A stretch of 64,000 bases of DNA from Microcebus murinus (taxonomy: Eukaryota > Chordata > Mammalia > Primates > Cheirogaleidae), in assembly GCF_040939455.1 (NCBI RefSeq), contig NC_134109.1:52976001-53040000 (forward strand), written 5' to 3'. Below the pieces are notes generated by a model. That model had not been told where the DNA came from and did no database searches. It worked only from the letters and a program-made list of their open reading frames with translations. The position numbers and the translations under genes were made by a program. Below are positions 36,166 through 46,339 of this stretch, piece by piece; position 1 is the first letter of the stretch, and the number at the start of each line of letters is the position of its first letter.

Positions 36166-37828
36166 TTCTATTGACAACTTCTTAGACAGAATAAAATCAC
36201 TTTTCAGTTGAATTTTCAAGGTCAATGTAAAAACAAATACACTCTTTCTTAACAAAATGGTAATAAATTAAGAATGAAAAACATTCATTTTTGATCTTTT
36301 AAAAATTAGTTTTCCATTCCCACAGCAGCATAAAGATTAAAGTAATTATTATTACAATAGTAATAGAATATATCAACATACAACAAATAGTAAAATAAAA
36401 TGTATATTAATTAATAAATACAAATTTCTCAACATGTTTTAAAAGCATTTTCCTTAGTTTTCAATGCAAAATCAGAACTACAACTCTAACAAGCTTTGAA
36501 GTTTCCAATAAGATTATTAGACATTTTAATTTTATTATATATGTACATTCCAATATGCTACTATGTCATAAATAATTAGGCAATCATCCTTCAGAAGAAA
36601 AATTTATCCTTTTTCTTAAGCTGCATTAAAGAATAAAATCACAGAAACACATCATCTATTCCACATATGACCTTTCTTTCATTTGTGAACATATGTGCTC
36701 CTCGGGAAGATTTTAGCTTTTTAAAAAATTTTATGTCAGCTTTATGTAAATTAAATATTGTTTATAAAATTTATACTAAAAATCATGCTATGGACATTTT
36801 TTCTGTAAATATATATGTGTATGTGTATATAGACACATGCATATTTATTTACAATGTATACAAAGAGTTAGAGGGTAGGTATATTTTCCTCCAGAGTGTT
36901 AGAATTTGCTGATGGAATAAATATAATATTTTTATATAAATATGTCACAGAAAAATGTGAGAATAAATTTTAAAAACTATGATTTGGAATATCAGATTTG
37001 AGGTTTGTAAATTTAAAAATCTGTAAGATTAATTTAACCAGAATCAGTATATACATTACAAATGGAAAATGTAAAGAAACTTTGTAAATATGATGGTGTT
37101 AATAAATGAATCTCATATACTCATTATTGTCCTGAAAACCATGATTTTTACAGTTGGCAATTTTACACCACCTTTTTTTTTCTATCAGGGAGCAATCAGG
37201 GATTTTAGTGGATATCCTCCAAGTATCAGAATTTAAATAATTTTTTGATAAGCTCAACACAGCCCAGATTTTCTGTCTGGTTGCAAGTGAGAAATTTTTA
37301 ACTGAAAGGTGAGTTTCTTTCCTATTAATAATATAAATTCATTTGTTTTTGTACCACTTACTAAACAATCTAACATGAATAGGCAATTGTTCTAGATAAA
37401 TCTGCTTTTCCTTTCTTATATCTACTTTTCCTGTTTAAGGATTCTAGCTGGACTCTTTTCTTTGAAGAAAGATTAAGAAAATAAATGAATCACACCATTT
37501 ATCTTGTTTTAATTCATGTTATCACCATGATTGCTCACACATATAATAACAACCATAGTCATCATGATTTAATATCACTGTTCCAATGTGCTATCTAGAA
37601 AACATTGATGAAATAAATCACAGATTATTAGAATTAGAGCTAGTATTTACATAAGTAGCCTTGCTATGGAATTTTTCCCAAATTAATTTACTGGGCAGTT
37701 TAATAAATGACTTAGTTAGACTAGTCACATTACTTCTTTATTGATCGGTCATGTTGTTTAGAGAAAGAAATAGGAAGGGTTTATTGAAAATCAATAAATC
37801 AATAAAGCGCATTGTATTATTTTTAAAA
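36166..37828. other. AT-rich intergenic DNA
   Basis: No gene or named repeat; an alternating TATATGTGTATG tract near 36810-36840. Confidence 0.55.
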
Positions 37829-37847
37829 GTCTTCACTCTTTAAATAA

Positions 37848-37975
37848 GGGGGAGGGGGGGAAATGGGCATTTATTGAAACCTTAAAATCTGTACCCCCAT
37901 AATATGCCAAAATAAAAAAAAATTAAAAAATAAAAAAACTTTGAAAACAAACAAACAAAAAAAAAATAAGTAAGA
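37848..37975 (+). mobile_element. Very short L1 3' end with A-tail
   Basis: GGGGGAGGGGGGGAAATGGG, then CTGTACCCCCATAATATGCC and a long A-rich tail: only the last 70 or so bases of the young L1 3' UTR. The flanks AAAGTCTTCACTCTTTAAA (from 37828) and AAAGTCTTTCTTTTAAAG (37975 on) look like a target duplication with a small indel. Confidence 0.75.
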
Positions 37976-37992
37976 AAGTCTTTCTTTTAAAG

Positions 37993-38456
37993 AGTACAGT
38001 ATGGCAAAGGTGAAGAAAATGTATTATGTAGAAACCCTAACATTACTTCAGCCAAGTGATCGAGGTTAACATCAAGAGGGATAAGTCGTGTTGCTATTAT
38101 GCAATGTTGACATTGACATGATGGATAAGAATTAAGCTTTGTCCCTGTGATCCTCCTCCATGTCTGTAACCAAGTCTGTAACCCTAGTGTAATCCCAACG
38201 GAAATATCAATATCACATAAATTCCATTTAAGGGAAATTCTACAAAATATCTGACCAGCACTCCTCAAACTGCTGAATTTATTAAAAACAAAGAAAATAT
38301 AAGAAGATGTCACATCTAAGAGGAACCTAAGAATAATGGTTAAATGGGGTATTCTGGATTGGATTCTGAAACTGGAAAAGGATAATAGGTAAAAATTTGA
38401 AAATTTTAATAATGTTTGGACATAAGCTAACAATAATATGTGGATATTGGTTTCTT
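37993..38456 (+). mobile_element. Old L1M-type 3' UTR, first part
   Basis: TGATCCTCCTCCATGTCTGT, CTACAAAATATCTGACCAGC, ACTCCTCAAACTGC and GGTATTCTGGATTGGATTCTG match an ancient mammalian repeat that I place at an L1M 3' end. The text continues at 38887 with GTAACCAATGTACAATAC. The 148-aa minus frame at 37987-38433 is a chance antisense frame. Confidence 0.55.
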
Positions 38457-38886
38457 TTATTTAATTTTAGTAAAATACTTTTATTTATTTATTTATTATT
38501 TATTTATTTACTTATTTCTTCCTGTTATGGGGGTACAGATATTGTTAGGGTTACATATCTTGCCCCTGCCCCCCCACCCCGCTATGCCAGAGCTTCTAGC
38601 ATGTCCAGCCTCCAGGTGGTACGCACCAAACCCACCGTGTAAGTACATACCCTTCCTCTCCTTCCCCCTTCCCCCTGCCCACTTCCCGATTACAGATTTT
38701 TTTTCAGACATTTTGGTTACAATGTATATCTTTACCTCAGCCTAAAAAGTGATAGAGGTAAAATAATTTTTCCCTTTTATTTCATCATATTATGGAGGTA
38801 AAAATACTGTTAGGGTTACTAATATTGCCCCTGCCCCCCACTCCCCCGAATGTGTCCAATCCCCCAGTGGTGTGCACTACACACGT
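38457..38886 (-). mobile_element. L1 3' tail in the old L1M, itself split by another L1
   Basis: The flanks TATTGGTTTCTT (38444 on) and TATTGGTTTCTT (38888 on) are the target duplication. The inserted L1 tail is 38457-38482 plus 38771-38886: T-rich tail, TTTCATCATATTATGGAGGT, then GCCCCTGCCCCCCACTCCCC. It is a C-rich (G-rich on the L1 strand) 3' UTR of a subfamily distinct from the full-length copy. Confidence 0.7.
38483..38757 (-). mobile_element. Second L1 3' end, inserted in the A-tail of the first
   Basis: Contains (TTTA)n at its left, GTTATGGGGGTACAGATATT, a C-rich 3' UTR (TTGCCCCTGCCCCCCCACC) and TTTTGGTTACAATGTATATC at its right. Flanked by GTAAAATACTTTT (38470-38482) and GTAAAATAATTTT (38758-38770), 12 of 13 identical. 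Same subfamily as 61039-61316. The GTTAGGGTTA inside is part of this L1 3' UTR, not a telomeric repeat. Confidence 0.8.
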
Positions 38887-39050
38887 TATTGGTTTCTTAA
38901 TTGTAACCAATGTACAATACTATTTGTAAGATGCTAGTAATAGGAAAAACTGGGCAGGAAGTATATGGGAACTCTGTACTATTCTCACAATTTTTCTGTA
39001 AATGTATAAAAGTTTTAAAATAAATGTTATTAAAATAAACATCAAATTTA
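38887..39050 (+). mobile_element. Old L1M-type 3' UTR, second part
   Basis: TTAATTGTAACCAATGTACA, GGGAACTCTGTACTATTCTC and CAATTTTTCTGTAAATGTAT, with an A-rich end, continue the element cut at 38456. Confidence 0.55.
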
Positions 39051-39790
39051 TGAAAATGAGTGAGAAGGAGAAAATCTTAAAAGTAGCTAGAGAATAAAGA
39101 CGTGATTTAGTTGTTCAGAGGAACAAAGATAGAATTATTGTAAATGTTTTATTAAAAATTATGCATACCAAAAGACAATGAACAATTTTAAAGTTATGAA
39201 AAAATAAGTATTTTATATCACTGAAAATATCTTTAGAAAATACGGTAAAATAAAGGCTTTTTTAGATTTACAAATATTGATCTATTATAAGCATATGTGC
39301 AATAAGAAAGAAAAAGGAAAGAAAATAAAGAATGAAGGAAGGAAGATCAGTTGATCTAGAGTTTTTGTAGGCAAAAGAAAAATGATTCAGAAAAAATTTG
39401 TGACTATCCATAAAGAAATGAATAGTACTAAAAAGGGTAAATATATGAGGAAAATAAAATATATTTTCTCTCATTTATTTTGAAGACTATTCACTGAAGC
39501 AAAAATAATAGCGATGTCTTTCTGTATACATAAAAGTTAAATGTATGATCATAGTAGCACAAAGAATTGGAATTTAATAACTGAAGTGCATTGCTGTGAG
39601 AGTTTTGAGCTGGTATGTGAGCTGGTATGATATTATTTAAAGATAAATTGCAGCCAAATTTTTAAAAAGGTGATTGCAAATGTAGTCACCACTAAAAAAT
39701 AAGAAAAGACTCACAGCTAATAAACCAGTAGTACATACAAAATATAATAATAAATAAAAGTCAATTATTATGTAATAGTGTGTATTGTAA
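39051..39790. other. AT-rich intergenic DNA
   Basis: Nothing recognised. Confidence 0.5.
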
Positions 39791-40560
39791 TATCTTTGAG
39801 TTCATTGACTTTTTTTTCTTCTAAAGTGTCTAATTTGGTATTTGTGTATTCCAGTGTTTTTTGTAAATCATTTTAAAATTCATCTGTAGAATTTCCATGT
39901 TTTGATCTTTGAGCCCTAGTTCCATGTTTTACAATAAATCCATGAATATATATATATATATAGTGCCTTTAAAGTCTTCAATTATGCTAATTTCATGTAT
40001 ATCATATATTCCATTATATTCCATTTCATTGTTTCATAGCTATGCTTGTGTCTATTGATTGATGATTCTTTCCCTGAGAATGAAGGATATATTTCCTTGT
40101 ATTGTCACTTTTCCCTACATTGGTTATTGAAAAGCATAAATTTCACATTTTTGAGAACTTGATGTTGTTCTCTTCTCTTAAGGTATCAAAAACCGTTTGT
40201 CAGATAAATTAATTGGAATCAATGTAATCCTTTCAAGTTGAGTTTTAAGCAGTAATAAAGCAGATGTAAATTGCTCTGAGGTTTAGTGTTACAGAATGCC
40301 TTCACTGTTTAACAAGGACTCTCCACTCAGGCTGATTGAACCATAAATGTCTCCAACCCTGTGTGATATCTGGATATTTTTAAGAATTATAGATTGTTTC
40401 TTCACTGACCTTGTGGAGTTTCATCCCAGATATATAGAGCTTCTCATTTAGCAGCAGACAAAAGAGATTTCTATGCAGATTTCTAAATTGTTTTCCCAAT
40501 ATAATTCCCTCTTTTTCTGCATCTTGTCCCTTATAGTCTCCTCAGACTTCTGGAACCCCG
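39791..40560 (-). repeat. Possible ancient LINE (HAL1/L1M-like), antisense
   Basis: GTATTCCAGTGTTTTTTGTA, TCTATTGATTGATGATTCTTTCCC and GAGAATGAAGGATATATTTCC recall antisense text of ancient L1M or HAL1 elements. An (AT)n run interrupts it at 39944-39962. No frame survives. Confidence 0.35.
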
Positions 40561-41200
40561 ATGTTTGTCTAATACATCACTGAGACTATTAAATTTTGCT
40601 AGGGCCCTCTATCCTGCACTACATTATTAAACATGAATACTGGAATAAATCTGGAATAATCATGGTGTTCATATCATTTGTTTTACTTTTATTTTTATTA
40701 AGAATCATGATGTAGTACTATCTATTGTCTGTTATTTAAAAAATAATAAAACAAAAATAAATAATAAATAAAAATGATAAAATAAAATAAAAAGCTGTTC
40801 CACATTTTTTTTACAGTTTTCTTGTTTATGAATGGAAAGTAAGTCTAGAGGTGGTATATTATGGCTCAAAGAAGAAATCTGTTTAAGCTTTATTTAATAT
40901 GTATACTAACAGATCCTTTAAACATTTGAACTCTCCATTTGCATTAAATTCCATTCTCATTCTTCTTCATGATTTGATCACAACCTCCTCAAGTGTTATG
41001 TAACAAGTAACATATCAGTTGTAAGTCCTTTACTTTCCTGAATAAATTTTGTAATATGTCTTGAACTCCCAGAATAACCTCTCTTGCTAATGCTGTATTA
41101 TCCTGTTTATGTATTATTGGATATGCATCACTAACATTTTGTTTGAAATTATTGTATTTACATTCATGAGGAGATTTGGAAATTTCTTTGTTATAGTGTC
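40561..41200. other. AT-rich intergenic DNA
   Basis: A-rich AAATAA-type repeats at about 40735-40795; otherwise nothing recognised. Confidence 0.5.
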
Positions 41201-41213
41201 CCTATACAGTTTT
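41201..41213. repeat. Target-site duplication of the full-length L1, left copy
   Basis: CCTATACAGTTTT here and CCTATGCAGTTTT at 47750-47762, one mismatch in 13. The duplication delimits a complete L1 between them. Confidence 0.9.
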
Positions 41214-41430
41214 TTTTTTTTTCGGCATATAATGGGGGTACATATTTTAAGGTTTCAATAAATGCCCATTTCCCTCCCTCTCCCCACAAGTCTGAGTCTC
41301 CAGCATGACCATCCACCAGATGGTGCACATCTCACTCATTATGTATGTATATACCCGCCCCCCTCCCCCCTCCCACTTGCCCAATACCCTATTACTGTAG
41401 TACCTTTGAGATGACGTAGGTGCTGTTCAG
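41214..41430 (-). other. L1 3' UTR
   Basis: Follows the ORF2 stop. The plus strand shows CCCGCCCCCCTCCCCCCTCCC at 41356-41375, so the L1 strand has dense G-runs of the kind that can fold into G-quadruplexes. Ends in TACCCCCATTATATGCCG and an A-tail. Confidence 0.85.
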
Positions 41431-44400
41431 TTAATACCAATTTGCTGGTGAGTATATGTGGTGCTTGTTTTTCCATTCTTGGGAAACTTCACTTAATAGT
41501 ATGGGTTCCAGCTCTAACCAGGGAAATATAAGATGTGCTATGTCACCATTGTTTCTTAGACCTGAATAGTACTCCATGGTATACATATACCACATTTTAT
41601 TAATCCATTCTTGGATTGAAGCACACTTGGGCTGTTTCCACAGCCTTGCAATTATGAATTGTGCTGCTATAAACATTCGAGTGCAGGTGTCTTTTTTGTA
41701 GAGTGTCATTGGATCTTTTGGGTAGATGCCCAGCAATGGGATTGCTGGATCAAATGGTAGATTCACTTGTATCGCTTTAAGGTATCTCCATATTGCTTTC
41801 CACAGAGGTTGAACTAGTTTGCAGTCCCACCAGCAGTGTAGGAGTGTTCCTCTCTCTCCGCAACCATGCCAGCATTTATTGTTTGGAGATTTTTTGATAA
41901 AGGCCATTCTCACTGGGGTTAAGTGATATCTCATTGTGGTTTTGATTTGCATTTCCCTGATGATTAGAGATGTGGAGCATTTTTTCATATGTTTGTTGGC
42001 CATTCTTCTGTCTTCTTTAGAAAACTTTCTGTTCAAGTCCTTTGCCCACTTTTTAATGGGGTTATTTGATTTTTTCTTCCTGATTTTCGTGAGTTCTAAG
42101 TATATTCTAGTTATCAGTCCCTTATCGGATGCATAGGATGCAAAAATTTTCTCCCATTCTGTAGGCTGTCTGTTTACTTTCATGACTATTTCTTTGGCTG
42201 TGCAGAAGCTTTCTAGTTTGATCATGTCCCATTTATTTATTTTTGTTGCTGCTGTGATTGCCTTTGGGGACTTCTTCATAAACTCTTTGCCCAGGCCAAT
42301 GTCTAGGAGAGTGTTTCCAAATTTTTCCTCTAGAGTTCTAAAAGTTTCATACCTTAAGTTTAAGTCTGTTATCCAGCGTGAGTTGGTTTTTGTGAGAGGT
42401 GAAAGGTGTGGGTCCTGTTTTAGCCTTCTACAGGTGGCTATCCAGTTTTCCCAGCACCATTTATTGAAAAGGGATTATTTTCCCCAGTGTATATTTTTGT
42501 CTGCTTTGTCAAAGATGAGATGGCTATATGAGGATGGTTTTATATCAGGATTCTCAGATCTGTTCCACTGGTCAATATTCCTATTTTTGTGCCAATACCA
42601 TATTGATTTAATTACTACAGCTTTGTAGTATAGTTTGATATCTGGCATATTAATGCCTCCCATTTTGTTTTTGTTGCCTAGAATTGCTCTTGATATTCGG
42701 GGTCTTCTTTGGTTCCATACGAAGCGTAAAAGTATTTTTTCTATATCTGTGAAGAATGCTGATGGGATTTTAATAGGTATTGCATTGAATCTGTAGAACA
42801 GTTTGGGTAGTATAGACATTTTGATGATACTGAGTCTGCCCATCCACGAGCATGGTATGTATTTCCATCTGTTTACATCCTCTGCTATTTCCTTCCTCAG
42901 TGTTTCATAGTTCTCCCTGTAGAGGTCTTTTACGTCTTTGGTTAAGTATATCCCTAGGTACTTTAATTTCTTTGTTGCTATTGTGAAAGGAATTGAGTCT
43001 TTGATTTGGTTCTCAATTAGATTGTTGTTGGAATATATGAATGCCTCTGATTTCTGTGTATTGATTTTGTATCCTGAGACTTTACTAAATTCATTGATCA
43101 GTTCCAGGAGTTTCTTGGTTGAATCTTTGGGGTTTTCTAGATACAATATCATATCATCAGCAAACAGTGAAAGTTTGATCTCTTCTGCCCCTATTTGGAT
43201 ACCCTTGATTCCATTTTCCTGCCTGATTGCTGTAGCCAAGACTTCTAGCACTATGTTGAACAGAAGTGGAGATAGTGGGCAGCCTTGTCTGGTTCCAGTT
43301 CTAAGTGGGAATGATTTCAATTTTTCCCCATTCAGTATGATGTTGGCTATGGGTCTGTCATATATGGCTTGTATCAGTTTTAGGTATGTCCCTTCTATGC
43401 CTATTTTCTTAAGTGTTCGTATCATGAAAGGGTGTTGAATTTTGTCAAAAGCTATTTCTGCATCTATTGAAAGAATCATGTGGTCTTTGTTTTTGCTTCT
43501 GTTTATGTGGTGAATTGCATTTATAGATTTACGTATGTTGAACCATCCCTGCATCCCTGGGATGAAGCCCACTTGGTCGTGGTGGATTATTTTTTTGATA
43601 AGTGTCTGGATTCAGTTAGCTAAGATTTTGTTGAAAATTTTTGCATCTATATTCATTAGGGATATTGGTCTGTAGTTTTCTTTTTTGGTTGCATCCTTTC
43701 CTGGTTTTGGTATCAGAGTAATATTCGCTTCATAAAAGGTGTCGGGGAGGTTTCCATTCTTCTCGATGTTGTGGAATAGTTTCTGCAAGATAGGTACTAA
43801 TTCTTCTTTGTAAGTGTGGTAAAATTTGGGAGTGAAGCCATCTGGACCAGGACTTTTCTTTTTAGGGAGATTTTTAATTGCTGTTTCTATTTCAGCTGTT
43901 GAGATTGGTCTGTTCAGGGAATCTATTTCTTCCTGGTTGAGCCTAGGAAGGCTGTGTGTTTCTAGAAATTTGTCCATTTCCTCCACATTTTCCAGTTTGT
44001 GTGCATAAAGAGTTTTGTAGTACTCATAAATTGTATCTTGTATCTCTTTGGGATCAGTTGTGATATCTCCTTTTTTATTCCTGATGGAGCGTAGTAGAGA
44101 TTTCTCTTTTCTTCTTTTCATTAGCTTAGGCAATGGTGTGTCAATTTTGTTTATTTTTTCAAAGAACCAACTTTTTGTTTTATTAATCTCCTGAATAGCT
44201 TCCCTGTTTTCAATTTCGTTTAGTTCTGATTTGATCTTGTTGATTTCACTTCTTCTGCTGGGTTTGAGGTTGGTCTGTTCTTCTTTTTCCAGCTCTTTGA
44301 GTCGTTTCATTAGATTGTCTATTTGTGATCTTCTTGTCTTTTGGTTATAGGCATTTATGGAGATAAACTTTCCTCTCAGAACTGCTTTAGCTGTGTCCCA

Positions 44401-45306
44401 GAGGAGTTGATAACTTGTCTCTCCATTGTCGTTTTTTTCACAGAATTTTTTTATTTCCATCTTGATTTCTTCATTTATGAAGGAATCATTTAGTAGGAGG
44501 TTGTTTAATTTCCACGTTTTTGTGTAGAAATGTGAGTTTCTGTTAGAGTTGATTTCTAGTTTCATTCCACTGTGATCTGAGAAGGTACATGGCATGATTT
44601 CTATTTTTTTAAATTTCTTGAGATTTTATTTTTGTCCTAGGATATGGTCAATCTTAGAGAATGTCCCGTGAGCTGATGAGAAGAACATATATTCAGTGGA
44701 TTTTGGGTAGAATGTTCTGTAAATGTCATTCATACCCAATTGTTCTAGAGTTTTGTTTAAGTCCATTATTTCTTTATTAATTTTCTGTTTGGAGGATCTG
44801 TCTCGTGCCGTCAGTGGGGTGTTGCAATCTCCGGTGATTATGGAGTTGCTATTAATTCATTTGCTTAGATCCAGTAAGGTTTTCTTTATGAATCTGGGTG
44901 CACCTAAGTTGGGTGCATATATATTTAAAATTGTTATCTCTTCTTGTTGAACTGTGCCCTTAACCATTATATAATGACCCTCTTCGTCTTTCACTACTTT
45001 TGTTGGTGTAAAAACTAAATTGTCTGAAATTAGAACTGCCACACCAGCCTTCTTTTGGCTTTCACTTGCCTGGAATACTGATCTCCACCCTTTTATTTTT
45101 AGTCTATAAGCATCCTTGCAGGTTAGATGTGTTTCCTGAAGACAGCATATACTTGGCCTGTATTTTCTTATCCATTCAGCCAGCCTATGTCTCTTGAGTG
45201 GAGACTTTAAGCCATTCACATTTATTGAGAGAACTGATAGGTAAGGTAGATTACTGATCATTCTGTTGGGTTGGATGTTGTTGCTATGATTTCTGTCTTG
45301 AGCCAT
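41431..45306 (-). pseudogene. L1 ORF2: endonuclease-reverse transcriptase, four premature stops
   Basis: Starting at MAQDRNHSNN (45306), the frame is uninterrupted by indels for 1,291 codons to IYSPANWY at 41434, close to the 1,275 residues of human ORF2p. Stops occur at codons 150 (44857-44859, TGA), 227 (44626-44628, TAA), 565 (43612-43614, TGA) and 944 (42475-42477, TAA). Endonuclease residues remain: Asn in SINVNG (about 31), Glu in CLQETH (58), Asp and Asn in TGDCNTP, Asp in SKIDHI and His in SDHS. Reverse transcriptase: [18 protein letters not shown] and the catalytic FADD at about 715-718. The C-terminal CxxxC-x7-H-x4-C motif lies at about 1145-1162. The intact protein nicks DNA and reverse-transcribes its own RNA at the nick. 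This copy is dead, but only by point mutations. Confidence 0.95.
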
Positions 45307-45347
45307 TATAATATCTGGCCTTTAATATCTTTGGGTTTTGGTTGTTT

Positions 45348-46253
45348 TTATATTCGTGGGTTATTTTTATGATGTTCCGTGCATAACGCTGTTTTAAGTA
45401 CTTCTTGTAGGGCTGGTCTTGTCTTGGTGAATTCTCTGAGCCTTTGCTTGTCTGAGAATGTTTTTATTTCTCCTTCATATACGAAGCTTAGTTTTGCAGG
45501 GAATAATATTCTAGGCTGGGCATTGTTTTGTTTCAAAAGAGTGAGAATGGGGCCCCAGTCTCTCCTTGCTTGTAAAGTCTCATTAGAGAAGTGTGATGTT
45601 ATTCGAATTGGCTTTCCCTTGTATGGTACTTGCTGCTTTTGTCTTATAGCTCTTAGAAGGGCCTCTTTAGTTGATACTTTGGTCAGTCTGATGACTGCAT
45701 GCTGTGATGTCTTCCTGTTTGCGTTGAATCTCCCAGGGGTCCTCTGAGCTTCTTGAACTTGTATATCAAGATTTTGAGCAAGGCCTGGAAAATTTTCCTC
45801 TATTATATCTTCAAATAGCTTGTCCAACCCTTGAGTGTTGTCTTCTTTCCCTTCTGGTAACCCTATGACCCTCACATTAGGTTTCTTCACATAATCCCAC
45901 AGCTCTTGTAGGCTTTGCTCTTTTCTCTTATTTCTCTGCTCTATTGCTGTGACTGATTTATTTAATTGGAGGGTGTTATCTTCAAGCTCTGAGATTCTTT
46001 CTTCTGTTTGATCTACCCTGTTCTTGAGACTTTCAACTGTATTTTGTAGTTCCTTGAATTGATTCTTCATTTCCAGGAGTTCGGTTAAACTTTTCTTCAT
46101 TGTGTCTATTTCTTTTTCCAGATCCTGGAGGCTTTTTGTGGTTTCTTTGTGTTGGTTATTGAGTTGTTGTTTCAGCTGGGTGAGTGTTCTTATGATCCAC
46201 ATATGAAATTCCTCTTCTGTCATACTGGTTGCCTGATTTTGGTTGGTGTCCAT
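45348..46253 (-). CDS. L1 ORF1p, RNA-binding chaperone, open 301-aa frame
   Basis: Encodes the trimeric nucleic-acid chaperone that coats L1 RNA in the cytoplasmic ribonucleoprotein. A coiled coil spans about residues 25-110 (heptads such as LEKEIDTMKKSLTELLEM, ELQNTVESLKNRVDQ). An RRM covers about 120-210 (WDYVKKPNVRVIGLPEG, then HAVIRLTKV). The C-terminal domain covers about 212-290 (KPIRITSHFSNETLQARRDW, LSFVYEGEIKTF). Human ORF1p is 338 aa; this frame lacks the extreme N-terminus because MGRNQRKNSENMKNQ is encoded upstream in another frame (see 46254-46338). The start at 46253 is the first Met of the open frame. No internal stop. Whether it is expressed cannot be told. Confidence 0.85.
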   Translation of the reverse strand: MDTNQNQATSMTEEEFHMWIIRTLTQLKQQLNNQHKETTKSLQDLEKEIDTMKKSLTELLEMKNQFKELQNTVESLKNRVDQTEERISELEDNTLQLNKSVTAIEQRNKRKEQSLQELWDYVKKPNVRVIGLPEGKEDNTQGLDKLFEDIIEENFPGLAQNLDIQVQEAQRTPGRFNANRKTSQHAVIRLTKVSTKEALLRAIRQKQQVPYKGKPIRITSHFSNETLQARRDWGPILTLLKQNNAQPRILFPAKLSFVYEGEIKTFSDKQRLREFTKTRPALQEVLKTALCTEHHKNNPRI

Positions 46254-46338
46254 TTCTAGGCAGCTGGTGCTTCTCTTTGGGGGTGTGTTCCGTTTGGTTC
46301 TTCATATTTTCTGAGTTCTTTCGCTGATTTCTTCCCAT
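46254..46338 (-). pseudogene. L1 ORF1 original N-terminus, out of frame
   Basis: A frame from 46338 starts MGRNQRKNSENMKNQTEHTP, resembling ORF1p N-termini (MGKKQ-type start in human). It leads into the ORF1 region one frame off from the 301-aa frame. Changing the length of the C-run (GGGGG on the plus strand, about 46279-46283) by one base would place both in one frame, suggesting a one-base indel there. Confidence 0.6.
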
Positions 46339-46339
46339 G

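Noticed and set aside
37987..38433. 148-aa minus-strand open frame
   Set aside because: It lies antisense in an old L1M-type 3' UTR and has no resemblance to a protein family.
38546..38556. GTTAGGGTTA, resembling a telomere repeat (also near 38808 and 61084)
   Set aside because: Single occurrence per element at a fixed position in an L1 3' UTR subfamily; not an interstitial telomeric array.
42938..43438. 166-aa plus-strand frame (and similar at 4360-4581, 5239-5541, 43826-44008)
   Set aside because: Antisense shadows of L1 ORF2.
45379..45747. 122-aa plus-strand frame
   Set aside because: Exact antisense of the L1 ORF1 coding region.
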